A stretch of DNA of 11,550 bases from an uncultured Collinsella sp. (GTDB lineage: Bacteria; Actinomycetota; Coriobacteriia; Coriobacteriales; Coriobacteriaceae), in NCBI GenBank assembly GCA_902496775.1, contig CABVCF010000067.1, forward strand, positions 1-11,550, written 5' to 3'. Positions 4,415 to 11,550 of this stretch are shown one piece after another. The notes below the pieces were generated by a model that searched no databases, had not been told where the DNA came from, and saw nothing but the letters and a program-made list of their open reading frames with translations. Made by a program: the position numbers and the translations under genes. Position 1 is the stretch's first letter, and each line of letters begins with the position of its first letter.

Positions 4415-7411
4415 AGCGACATCATGAGGCCGATCCCGTTTTCGCAGCTGATGAACTGGATCATCGAGGAGCACAAGACTCAGGGCGCCGTCTTTGGCGT
4501 GCGCAAGATGGTCACGACCAACCAGGAGGGCGCGCTTCCCATTTTTGACGAGCGCATCGAGACTCCGTTTGGCCCGGCCGCCGGCCCCAACACGCAGCTT
4601 GCCCAGAACATCGTGGCATCCTACGTGGCCGGTTCCCGCTTCTTTGAGCTTAAGACCGTTCAGGTTATGGACGGCGAGGAGCTCTCCAAGTGTGTGAACA
4701 AGCCCTGCATTGTGGCGCAGGACGAGTGCTACAACTGCGAGTGGTCGACCGAGCTCGAGGTTCCGCAGGCTTTTGCCGAGTACGTGAAGGCATGGTTCGC
4801 CTGCCACCTCATCGCTCGCGAGTACGGCCTGGGCAGCCCGGACGGCTTTGTCTTTAACATGTCCGTGGGCTATGACCTGGAGGGCATCAAGAGCCCCAAG
4901 GTCGACGCCTACATCGAGGGCATGAAGGACGCCAGCGGCTCTGACGTCTGGAACGAGTGCCGCGCATGGGCGCTCGCCAACCTGGACAAGTTTGAGCATG
5001 TCGACGCCGCGTTTGTCGAGTCCATCCCGGCACGCATCTCCAACTCCATCACCGAGTCTACCCTGCATGGCTGCCCGCCGGCGGAGATTGAGCGCATCGC
5101 GACCTATCTGATCACCGAGAAGGGCCTCAACACCTACATTAAGTGCAACCCCACGCTGCTGGGCTATGAGTTTGCCCGCCAGCGTCTGAACGAGCTGGGC
5201 TTTGACTACATCGTCTTCGATGACACGCACTTCCGCGAGGATCTGCAGTGGGCCGATGCCGTGCCTATGTTCGAGCGCCTGATTGCCCTGTGCGCCGAGC
5301 GCGGCCTGGAGTTTGGCGTCAAGCTCACCAATACCTTCCCCGTCGACGTGACGAGGAACGAGCTGCCTTCCACCGAGATGTACATGTCCGGCCGTTCGCT
5401 GTTCTCGCTGACCATCGAGGCCGCCCGTCGCATTACCGAGCAGTTCGATGGCAAGCTGCGTATCAGCTACTCCGGCGGTGCCACGGTCTACAACATCCGC
5501 GCCCTGTACGATGCCGGCATTTGGCCCGTCACCCTGGCGACCGACGTGCTCAAGCCCGGTGGCTACGAGCGCTTTAGCCAGATGGCCGGTGAGTTTACCG
5601 ACCTGGACGGCAAGCCGTTCGCGGGCGTCTCTCTCGAGGCCGTGACTGCGATCCAGACCGACTCGCTCGCCAATCCGCTCTACAAGAAGCCGCTGCGCCC
5701 GCTGCCCGACCGCAAGGTCGCCGGCAAGAGTCCGCTTAATGACTGCTTTACCACGCCGTGCCGCACGAGCTGCCCTATCCAGCAGGATATTCCCGCCTAC
5801 TTGGCGGCTGTTGACGAGGGCCGCTACGAGGACGCACTCAACATCATCATCGAGCGCAACGCCCTGCCGTTCATTACCGGCACCATCTGCCCGCATCCCT
5901 GCGGCCGTGCCTGCGAGCGTGCGTTCTACGAGCCCGAGGGCGCCCAGATCCGCGCCAGCAAGCTCAAGGCCGCCCGCGAGGCCATGACCGCCGTGCTGCC
6001 CAAGCTGCGCGCTCAGGCCATCGCCAACGACGGCGAGCGCAACGTTGCCGTTATCGGCGGCGGTCCGGCCGGTCTGGCGACGGCGTTCTTCCTGACGCGT
6101 GCCGGCGTGCCCGTCACCATCTTCGAGGCCCGCGATTCGCTCGGCGGCGTGGTCCGTCACGTGATTCCTGAGTTCCGCATTGCGAGCGACGATATCTCCC
6201 ACGACGCAGAGCTCTGCCTGGCCTTTGGCGCCAAGGTGCAGCTCAATGCTCGCGTGGAGTCCATCGAAGAGCTCAAGGCTCAGGGCTTTACCGACGTAGT
6301 CGTGGCCACCGGTGCCTGGATGCCCGGCTCTGCAGGTTTGGGCGAGGGTGCCGAGCTCGACGTGCTGGAGTTCCTCGAGGCCGCCAAGAAGGGCGAGAAG
6401 CTCGAGCTGGGCGAGGACGTCGTGGTCATTGGCGCCGGCAACACCGCCATGGATGCTGCCCGCGTGGCCAAGCGCCTGGCTGGTGTGAAGAACGTGCGCC
6501 TGGTGTATCGCCGCACCAAGAAGCAGATGCCCGCCGACGAGGAAGAGCTCGATCTTGCTCTTGCCGACGGCGTTGAGTTCTGCGAGCTGCTGGCGCCCAA
6601 GGCGCTCAATGGCGCCGTGCTGACCTGCGACGTTATGGAGCTCGGCGAGCCGGATGCAAGCGGCCGTCGCAGCCCCGTCGCCACGGGCGAGACCGTCGAG
6701 CTTCCCGCCACCACGGTGATCTGCGCCGTGGGCGAGGGCGTCGATGCCAGCCTGTACGACGCCGCGGGCGTTGAGCACGACCGTCGCGGCCGTCTTGCCG
6801 CCACCTCCACCGGCGTCGAGGGCGTCTGGGCTGCGGGCGACTGCCGTCGCGGTCCTGCCACCGTGGTTGAAGCTATTGCCGACGCCGCCGAGGTCGCCCG
6901 TGCCATCGCCGGCGTGGACTTTAACAAGTACGCCGATTGCAACGAGCAGGCTGGCCGCGAGGACACCTGCTACGAGCGCAAGGGGTCGCTGTGCCGCGAC
7001 AAGCGCAACTGCACCAAGACCCGCTGCCTGGGTTGCGGCTCGGTATGCGAGGTCTGCTGCGACGTGTGCCCCAACCGCGCCAACGTTGCCATTAAGGTGC
7101 CGGGCCTGGCCAAGCATCAGGTCGTCCACGTCGATGGCATGTGCAACGAGTGCGGCAACTGCGCCGTGTTCTGCCCCTACCAGGAGGGTCGTCCCTACAA
7201 GGACAAGCTCACCCTGTTCTGGAGTGAGGAGGACATGGAGAACTCCGAGAACGAGGGCTTCCTGGCCGTGGACGAGGATCACTTTAAGGTCCGCGTCGCC
7301 GGCACGGTCCGCACCGTCTCGGTCGATGCCGTCAACACCGGTCTTCCCGAGGCCGTCCGCCTGACCATCAGGGCTGTGCGCGACAACTATTCGTACCTTC
7401 TTAAGAAATAG
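4412..7411 (+). CDS. ygfK: YgfK: putative selenate reductase / purine-catabolic FAD-FeS oxidoreductase subunit
   Basis: A 999-aa cytosolic multidomain redox protein close to E. coli YgfK (about 1030 aa), starting MSDIMRPIPFSQL as family members do. Residues 1 to about 420 resemble the dihydroorotate-dehydrogenase/PreA TIM barrel (TPFGPAAGPNTQLAQNIV, LHGCPP with C221, IKCNP with K244, SGG at 354-356). Residues about 440-530 are the GltD-type double [4Fe-4S] domain, with C445, C450, C454, C493, C497 and C501. A FAD Rossmann motif VAVIGGGPAG begins at 545, and an NAD(P)H motif VVVIGAGNTAMDAA at 670. The C-terminal ferredoxin part has C853, C861, C867, C872, C875, C879, C882, C883 and C886, then C911, C914, C917 and C921. 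It is likely the electron hub joining NAD(P)H, the polyferredoxin and the molybdenum enzyme. The 'selenate reductase' name is historical; a role in purine degradation is better supported by neighbours. Start: ATG at 4412 with GAGAGGAG 6 nt upstream. Confidence 0.93.
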   Translation: MSDIMRPIPFSQLMNWIIEEHKTQGAVFGVRKMVTTNQEGALPIFDERIETPFGPAAGPNTQLAQNIVASYVAGSRFFELKTVQVMDGEELSKCVNKPCIVAQDECYNCEWSTELEVPQAFAEYVKAWFACHLIAREYGLGSPDGFVFNMSVGYDLEGIKSPKVDAYIEGMKDASGSDVWNECRAWALANLDKFEHVDAAFVESIPARISNSITESTLHGCPPAEIERIATYLITEKGLNTYIKCNPTLLGYEFARQRLNELGFDYIVFDDTHFREDLQWADAVPMFERLIALCAERGLEFGVKLTNTFPVDVTRNELPSTEMYMSGRSLFSLTIEAARRITEQFDGKLRISYSGGATVYNIRALYDAGIWPVTLATDVLKPGGYERFSQMAGEFTDLDGKPFAGVSLEAVTAIQTDSLANPLYKKPLRPLPDRKVAGKSPLNDCFTTPCRTSCPIQQDIPAYLAAVDEGRYEDALNIIIERNALPFITGTICPHPCGRACERAFYEPEGAQIRASKLKAAREAMTAVLPKLRAQAIANDGERNVAVIGGGPAGLATAFFLTRAGVPVTIFEARDSLGGVVRHVIPEFRIASDDISHDAELCLAFGAKVQLNARVESIEELKAQGFTDVVVATGAWMPGSAGLGEGAELDVLEFLEAAKKGEKLELGEDVVVIGAGNTAMDAARVAKRLAGVKNVRLVYRRTKKQMPADEEELDLALADGVEFCELLAPKALNGAVLTCDVMELGEPDASGRRSPVATGETVELPATTVICAVGEGVDASLYDAAGVEHDRRGRLAATSTGVEGVWAAGDCRRGPATVVEAIADAAEVARAIAGVDFNKYADCNEQAGREDTCYERKGSLCRDKRNCTKTRCLGCGSVCEVCCDVCPNRANVAIKVPGLAKHQVVHVDGMCNECGNCAVFCPYQEGRPYKDKLTLFWSEEDMENSENEGFLAVDEDHFKVRVAGTVRTVSVDAVNTGLPEAVRLTIRAVRDNYSYLLKK

Positions 7412-7422
7412 GCGAGTCTCTT

Positions 7423-7902
7423 ATGGCCAAATCCATTCAACATAACGTGGCCTACGTTGCCTGCGGAAGCGGCTGTGCTTCCGCAGGCGGCGACGCCCGC
7501 TGCAGCGAAGGCTGCATTGGCTGTGGCGCCTGCGTTACGGCCTGCCCCCACGGTGCCATCGCGCTGGTCGACGGCGTCGCCCGCGTGGACCGCTCCGAGT
7601 GCACGGGCTGTGGCCTGTGCGGCATGGCGTGCCCGCAGCGCGTGATTGCCTTCGTTCCCGGCTACCAGAACATCCTGGTGCGCTGCAACAACACCGACAA
7701 AGGTGCCATTGCGCGCAAGATCTGCGACACGAGCTGCATCGGTTGCGGCATGTGCGCCAAAAAGTGCCCCGCCGGCGCTATTCGCATCGAGGACAACTGC
7801 GCCCATATCGACGGCGCGGACTGCCTGTCGTGCGGCATGTGCGCCGTCGTCTGCCCGCATGGCGCCATCCACGACCGCACCGGCATCGCCGCCGGCGTGT
7901 AG
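7423..7902 (+). CDS. Soluble RnfB-like polyferredoxin, four [4Fe-4S] cluster motifs
   Basis: A 159-aa cysteine-rich electron carrier. Four CxxCxxC...CP motifs are visible: CIGCGACVTACP (31-42), CTGCGLCGMACP (60-71), CIGCGMCAKKCP (105-116) and CLSCGMCAVVCP (134-145), enough for four cubane clusters. The central part VRCNNTDKGAIARKICDTSC (86-105) and the linker VIAFVP (74-79) resemble the C-terminal half of RnfB, the ferredoxin subunit of the Rnf complex. The RnfB N-terminal membrane helix and its first Fe-S domain are missing, so this should be a soluble carrier. It starts 11 bp after ygfK (weak Shine-Dalgarno AGGCGAG) and ends 12 bp before the molybdenum hydroxylase, implying co-translation and electron transfer between those two proteins. 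It stands where many xanthine dehydrogenase operons carry a FAD subunit. Homologues are usually annotated only as '4Fe-4S binding protein'. Confidence 0.9.
   Translation: MAKSIQHNVAYVACGSGCASAGGDARCSEGCIGCGACVTACPHGAIALVDGVARVDRSECTGCGLCGMACPQRVIAFVPGYQNILVRCNNTDKGAIARKICDTSCIGCGMCAKKCPAGAIRIEDNCAHIDGADCLSCGMCAVVCPHGAIHDRTGIAAGV
7459..7488 (+). repeat. Perfect 12-bp inverted repeat inside the polyferredoxin gene
   Basis: GCCTGCGGAAGC (7459-7470) and GCTTCCGCAGGC (7477-7488) are exact reverse complements around a 6-nt loop, GGCTGT. The hairpin begins 34 nt after the start codon and covers codons 13-22 (ACGSGCASAG), ahead of the first cluster motif. It could slow ribosomes or mark an mRNA processing site that sets the ratio of polyferredoxin to its neighbours. 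It could also simply follow from codon choice. Confidence 0.6.
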
Positions 7903-7914
7903 AGGGGAATCACC

Positions 7915-10692
7915 ATGGCACAGGAATTCACTTTTACCGTTAACGGCGTCGAGCACACGACGACCCAAAACAAACCGCTGCTGCGCTATCTGCGCGACGA
8001 CCTGCACATTCACTCCGCCAAGGACGGCTGCTCCGAAGGTGCTTGTGGCACCTGCACCATCCATGTGGACGGTGCGGCTGTCAAAGCGTGCGTGCTGACC
8101 ACCGCCCTTGCCGCCGGCCGCGACATCGTGACCGTCGAGGGCCTGCCCGAGAACGTGCGCGAGGCGTTTGTGTACGCCTTTGGCGCCGTGGGCGCCGTGC
8201 AGTGCGGCTTTTGTATCCCCGGTATGGTCATGGCGGGTGCAGCGCTCATCGCCGAGGATCCCGAGCCTACCGAGGAGCAGATCAAGTACGCCATCCGCGG
8301 CAATGTTTGCCGCTGCACCGGCTACAAAAAGATTATCGAGGGCATTGCGCTGGCCGCTGCGGTGCTCCGCGGCGAAAAGCAGATCGACGAGGATCTGGAG
8401 CGCGGCGATGACTACGGCGTGGGCAAGCGCGCCTTCCGTATTGACGTGCGCAAGAAGGTGCTCGGCGAGGGCAAGTATCCCGACGACATCGATGAGCTCG
8501 ATCAGCCGGGCCTGACCTATGCCAGCGCCGTGCGCTCCAAGTATCCGCGCGCCCGCGTGCTCTCCATCGATACCTCCAAGGCCGAGGCCCTGCCTGGTGT
8601 GGTGGGCATCCTGCGCGCCGAGGACGTGCCGGTCAACCAAGTCGGCCACCTTATCCAGGACTGGGACGTCATGATCGCCCAGGGCGATATCACTCGCTGC
8701 GTGGGCGATGCCATCGTGCTGGTGGTTGCCGAGGACGAGGCGACGCTCGAGAAGGCCAAGAAGCTCGTAAAGATCGATTACGAGCCGCTGGAGCACGTGC
8801 GTAACATTGCCGAGGCCAGGGCTGCCGACGCCCCGCGCCTGCACGACAGCTTCTTTGCCTTTGGCAACACGGTGGAGCTCAAGGACAACGTGTGCCAGAG
8901 CCGTCACGTGACGCGCGGCGACGCCGCCAAGGCGCTGGCGGAGAGCGCGTTCACCGTGACGCAGCGCTTTACCACGCCCTTCACCGAGCATGCCTTCTTG
9001 GAGCCCGAGTGCGCCGTGGCCTTCCCGTACAAGAACGGCGTCAAGGTGCAGTCGACCGACCAGGGTGCCTACGATACGCGCAAAGAGTGTGCCCACATGT
9101 TTGGCTGGGATAGTGAGCCCGAGCGCGTGGTCGTCGAGACCATGCTCGTGGGTGGCGGCTTTGGCGGCAAGGAGGACGTGTCCATTCAGCACCTGGCCGC
9201 GCTCGCTGCCTATAAGTTCCAGCGTCCTGTGAAGTGCAAGCTCACACGTGCCGAGTCGCTCGCGTTCCATCCCAAGCGCCATGCCATGGACGGCACCTTT
9301 ACGCTGGGCTGCGACGCCGAGGGCAACTTTACCGGTCTGGACTGCGAGATCAACTTTGACACCGGCGCCTACGCGTCGCTGTGCGGTCCGGTGCTCGAGC
9401 GCGCCTGTACGCATGCCGTCGGTCCCTACAAGTACCAGAACACCGACATTCGCGGCTTTGGCTACTACACCAACAACCCGCCCGCCGGCGCGTACCGCGG
9501 CTTTGGCGTGTGTCAGTCCGAGTTTGCGCTTGAGAGCCTGATCGACCTGCTGGCCGAGAAGGTCGGCCTGGATCCGTGGGAGATCCGCTACCGTAACGCC
9601 ATCGAGCCGGGCGAGGTTCTGCCCAACGGCCAGATTGCCGACTGCTCCACGGCGCTGAAGGAGACGCTGCTCGAGGTCAAGGATGCCTACTACGCGCATC
9701 CTGGACATGCCGGTATCGCCTGCGCCATGAAGAACGCCGGCGTGGGCGTGGGCCTGCCCGATGCCGGCCGCTGCAAGATTCGCATCGAGAATGGCGTGGC
9801 CGTGGTCTATGCCGCCACGTCCGACATCGGCCAGGGCTGCAATACCGTCTTTTTGCAAGACGTTGCCGAGGCCTGTGGTCTGCCGCTGAGCTGCATCGCC
9901 AACGGCGAGTGTTCCACCGAGAACGCTCCCGACTCCGGCACCACGTCTGGCTCGCGTCAGACGGTCGTGACCGGCGAGGCCGTGCGCGGTGCCGCTTTCC
10001 TGCTGCGCGATGCCATGCTTGACATCGAGGCCGGCAAGTCTGCGCCCGCCGCTCCCGTGAATGCGCATGGCGACGGCGTCAAGATCGAGTACGACGACGG
10101 TCGCGCCTATCAGCTGCACACGCAGGAGCTCGTCGCCGGCCAGGGTATGCATCCTCAGGATCCCGCGGCCGCCATCAAGGCGCTCGAGGGATGCGAGTTT
10201 GGCTACGTGTACCTGGAGCCGACCGACAAGCTGGGCGCCGACGTTCCCAATCCCAAGAGCCACATCTGCTACGGCTTTGCCACGCACGTGGTCATTTTGG
10301 ACGATGACGGCCGCGTGAGCGAGGTCTATGCCGCGCACGATTCCGGCAAGGTGGTCAACCCCATCTCCATTCAGGGCCAGATCGAAGGCGGCGTGCTTAT
10401 GGGTATGGGCTATGCGCTTACCGAGGATTGGCCGCTCAAGGACTGCGTGCCCCAGGCAAGGTATGGCACGCTCGGGCTGTTCCGTGCGCCCGAGATTCCG
10501 GATATCCACGCTATCTACGTGGAGAAGGACGAGCTGTTGCCCGTGGCATACGGCGGCAAGGGCATCGGCGAGATCGCAACGATCCCCACGGCGCCCGCCG
10601 TGCAGAACGCCTACCGCGCGTTTGACGGCAAGCTGCGTCCGGATCTGCCCATGGTGGATACGCCCTACAGTCGCGTCCGCAACCGCGGGTAG
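7915..10692 (+). CDS. xdh: Molybdenum hydroxylase, selenium-dependent xanthine dehydrogenase type ([2Fe-2S]2 + Mo domains)
   Basis: A 925-aa cytosolic xanthine oxidase-family enzyme with iron-sulfur and molybdenum parts fused and no FAD domain. The plant-type [2Fe-2S] centre uses C39, C44, C47 and C59; the second uses C97, C100, C132 and C134 (QCGFCIPGM, CRCTGY). The molybdopterin region starts near residue 180. It contains GGGFGGKE (E420, like the substrate glutamate of xanthine dehydrogenase), AYRGFG (R528, like the substrate arginine), DIGQG, GTTSGSRQT and GKGIGE with catalytic E886. These residues favour purine hydroxylation over CO or aldehyde oxidation. The fused layout and the segment RYRNAIEPGEVLPNGQIADC fit the selenium-dependent xanthine dehydrogenase family, whose cofactor holds labile selenium, not selenocysteine; no in-frame TGA is present. 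It differs from E. coli XdhD, whose [2Fe-2S] cysteines I recall as degenerate. Start: ATG at 7915, with AGAGGGG 7 nt upstream overlapping the previous stop. Whether it works as oxidase or reductase in vivo is open. Confidence 0.9.
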   Translation: MAQEFTFTVNGVEHTTTQNKPLLRYLRDDLHIHSAKDGCSEGACGTCTIHVDGAAVKACVLTTALAAGRDIVTVEGLPENVREAFVYAFGAVGAVQCGFCIPGMVMAGAALIAEDPEPTEEQIKYAIRGNVCRCTGYKKIIEGIALAAAVLRGEKQIDEDLERGDDYGVGKRAFRIDVRKKVLGEGKYPDDIDELDQPGLTYASAVRSKYPRARVLSIDTSKAEALPGVVGILRAEDVPVNQVGHLIQDWDVMIAQGDITRCVGDAIVLVVAEDEATLEKAKKLVKIDYEPLEHVRNIAEARAADAPRLHDSFFAFGNTVELKDNVCQSRHVTRGDAAKALAESAFTVTQRFTTPFTEHAFLEPECAVAFPYKNGVKVQSTDQGAYDTRKECAHMFGWDSEPERVVVETMLVGGGFGGKEDVSIQHLAALAAYKFQRPVKCKLTRAESLAFHPKRHAMDGTFTLGCDAEGNFTGLDCEINFDTGAYASLCGPVLERACTHAVGPYKYQNTDIRGFGYYTNNPPAGAYRGFGVCQSEFALESLIDLLAEKVGLDPWEIRYRNAIEPGEVLPNGQIADCSTALKETLLEVKDAYYAHPGHAGIACAMKNAGVGVGLPDAGRCKIRIENGVAVVYAATSDIGQGCNTVFLQDVAEACGLPLSCIANGECSTENAPDSGTTSGSRQTVVTGEAVRGAAFLLRDAMLDIEAGKSAPAAPVNAHGDGVKIEYDDGRAYQLHTQELVAGQGMHPQDPAAAIKALEGCEFGYVYLEPTDKLGADVPNPKSHICYGFATHVVILDDDGRVSEVYAAHDSGKVVNPISIQGQIEGGVLMGMGYALTEDWPLKDCVPQARYGTLGLFRAPEIPDIHAIYVEKDELLPVAYGGKGIGEIATIPTAPAVQNAYRAFDGKLRPDLPMVDTPYSRVRNRG

Positions 10693-10761
10693 GGTAGAGT
10701 GTGGACGGCCATTGCTGATGGGCCGTTCGCGCTCAACATCAACTGCATATGCTGCACCTTT

Positions 10762-10797
10762 GGCCCCAGCTCCATCGCGAGCCGGGGCCTTTTGTTT
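10762..10797 (+). terminator. Intrinsic terminator of the purine operon
   Basis: GGCCCC (10762-10767) pairs with GGGGCC (10784-10789), and the stem continues after one mismatch with GCTC (10769-10772) and GAGC (10779-10782) around a 6-nt loop, CATCGC. TTTTGTTT (10790-10797) follows at once. It lies 70 bp past the xdh stop and is the only clear T-tailed terminator after the permease promoter, which supports one transcription unit from 1317 to 10692. Confidence 0.85.
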
Positions 10798-10812
10798 GGA
10801 GCGCCTCCGCAT

Positions 10813-11160
10813 GCGGAAGCTGCGTCCCGGAATCCAGCCTCGGAACGGGATGAACTTTCCCAACGGGGCCGCACGCGGAAACTGCGTCCCGGAATCGTGC
10901 CTCAGAATGGGATGTGTTTTCCGCTGACCGGTCGTTTGGAAAGCGCATCCCAGCTTGAGTGTTTATTCTGGGATGCGGTTTCCGCTGAAGGACTCAACCG
11001 GAAAGCCTGCCCAGCTCTGAGACGGGATTCCGGGACACGCTTTCCGCCAGGCCCGCCATCCGGAAAGTGCATCCCGTTTTGAGCGTCCAGGCTAGGACGC
11101 GCTTTCCGTTGGCGTGGGCGTTGGGAAAACGCGGCCCAGATAGGGGGGATGCGATTCGGC
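10813..11160. repeat. Tandem array of about six 62-bp imperfect palindromes
   Basis: Units start near 10813, 10875, 10937, 10998, 11061 and 11122, a period of 61-63 bp. Each is an imperfect hairpin of about 50 bp, with a left arm like CGGAAAGTGCATCCC and a right arm like GGGATGCGGTTTCCGC, separated by about 12-20 bp, then a variable 12-bp linker. The arms are the conserved part; several differences between units keep pairing through G:T changes. The last unit is degenerate. The array fills the gap between the operon terminator and the convergent gene. It resembles REP/BIME-type extragenic palindromes; its function is unknown. Confidence 0.8.
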
Positions 11161-11180
11161 GATGCGTGGCCTAGCAGCTC

Positions 11181-11550
11181 CTACAGGTCCACCTCGTTGA
11201 GCCATGTCGGTAGAGCGGTCTGCCGGATGCCTGCCGTCTGCAGCTTTTTGGCGAGCATTCCTGTCGAGCGGACCTCGTTCATGGTAAAGCGCAGCAGAGG
11301 GTGACCGTAGAGCGATAGGTGAGCCTCGCGCTGTCGTTCGGCAACGAGCGCCTCGGCGGTGGTGCGTCCGGCCAGTATGGTCTGGTCGGTATATTTGATG
11401 AGCCCGTCGAGCTCGCCCAGCGTGAGTTCCCGCGCCTGGCGCTCCCAGGCAAAGTCCGTTCGTATGGGTTTGGCCGAATCGAAGGGGTCCGTCAGCTCGT
11501 ATTGAAGCCAGTCGGGTGCAAAGCCCGTTTCGATCATGACGGCTCGGGCG
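11181..11550 (-). CDS. C-terminal part of an uncharacterised protein with PD-(D/E)xK-like motif
   Basis: Partial gene entering from the right edge; the frame stays open to the border and stops with TAG at 11183-11181. Counting from the internal ATG at 11537, 118 residues are visible, with four more codons upstream (ARAV). The segment RTDFAW...GELDGLIKY (D28, E42, D44, K48), followed by REAHLSLYGHPLLRFTMNEV, matches the layout of DUF559/Vsr-like nuclease-fold domains, where a D...ExDGxxK core precedes a 'Re..L...G..vlRft..ev' tail. In actinobacteria such domains often form the C-terminus of AbiEi-like antitoxin or regulator proteins of about 300 aa. This is a motif-level guess by eye; the N-terminus is needed to tell. 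The true start lies outside the window. Confidence 0.5.
   Translation of the reverse strand, partial: ARAVMIETGFAPDWLQYELTDPFDSAKPIRTDFAWERQARELTLGELDGLIKYTDQTILAGRTTAEALVAERQREAHLSLYGHPLLRFTMNEVRSTGMLAKKLQTAGIRQTALPTWLNEVDL

Larger units (their letters stand above)
10693..11180. other. Non-coding region after the operon: terminator plus palindrome array
   Basis: These 488 bp between convergent genes hold no credible gene. A weak hairpin at 10705-10710/10721-10726 (ACGGCC/GGCCGT) is followed by the terminator at 10762-10797 and then by the tandem 62-bp palindromic repeats at 10813-11160. Short open frames that cross the array in several phases translate the repeats and look non-coding. Confidence 0.7.

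Noticed and set aside
7915..10692. Selenocysteine in the hydroxylase
   Set aside because: The frame has no internal TGA. In this family selenium is a labile cofactor ligand, not a translated residue.
7387..10863. Very long open frame on the minus strand opposite xdh and the polyferredoxin, with similar long antisense frames opposite the permease, ssnA and ygfK
   Set aside because: These are shadows created by GC-rich codon use on the plus strand. Their translations are rich in Ala, Gly, His and Arg, with no family motif and no matching ribosome binding sites.
10813..11160. Possible CRISPR array
   Set aside because: The spacing is regular, but the repeats are imperfect, about 50 bp long and palindromic, and the 12-bp gaps are too short for spacers. 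No cas genes are present.

Overview
The window reads as high-GC chromosomal DNA from an anaerobic gut-type actinobacterium of the class Coriobacteriia, most likely Collinsella or a close relative. That assignment is an inference from the strongly GC-ending codons, the style of the proteins and repeats, and the combination of genes. There are no tRNA or rRNA genes, no CRISPR array and no transposase.

Layout: (1) 1-308 holds the last 21 codons of a RidA-family gene, a terminator hairpin, and a 37-bp perfect inverted repeat lying between two convergent genes. (2) 309-965 on the minus strand is a YheO/DauR-type regulator (PAS-like plus HTH). (3) 966-1316 is a divergent control region, with a predicted promoter that has a Fur-box-like sequence between its -35 and -10 elements. 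(4) 1317-10692 on the plus strand is one functional block: an NCS2 purine permease, an SsnA aminohydrolase, YgfK, an RnfB-like polyferredoxin, and a molybdenum hydroxylase of the selenium-dependent xanthine dehydrogenase type. The last three genes are spaced 11-12 bp apart; the first three are separated by 196 and 148 bp of hairpin-rich spacer. (5) 10693-11180 contains an intrinsic terminator and a tandem array of about six 62-bp imperfect palindromes. (6) 11181-11550 on the minus strand is the C-terminal part of a protein with a PD-(D/E)xK-like motif.

The block matches the known anaerobic purine / uric-acid catabolic set (ssnA, ygfK and xdhD of E. coli and gut Firmicutes, once annotated as 'selenate reductase'). 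A working model, which is inference: the permease imports a purine; the molybdenum hydroxylase and YgfK exchange electrons through [2Fe-2S] centres and the polyferredoxin to or from the FAD/NAD(P)H site of YgfK; SsnA performs a hydrolytic deamination or ring-opening step. The hydroxylase FAD subunit (YgfM/XdhB type) is absent and a soluble RnfB-like polyferredoxin occupies its place. The partners ygeX, ygeY, ygeW, hyuA and the selenium-cofactor genes (yqeB, yqeC, selD) are not in the window.
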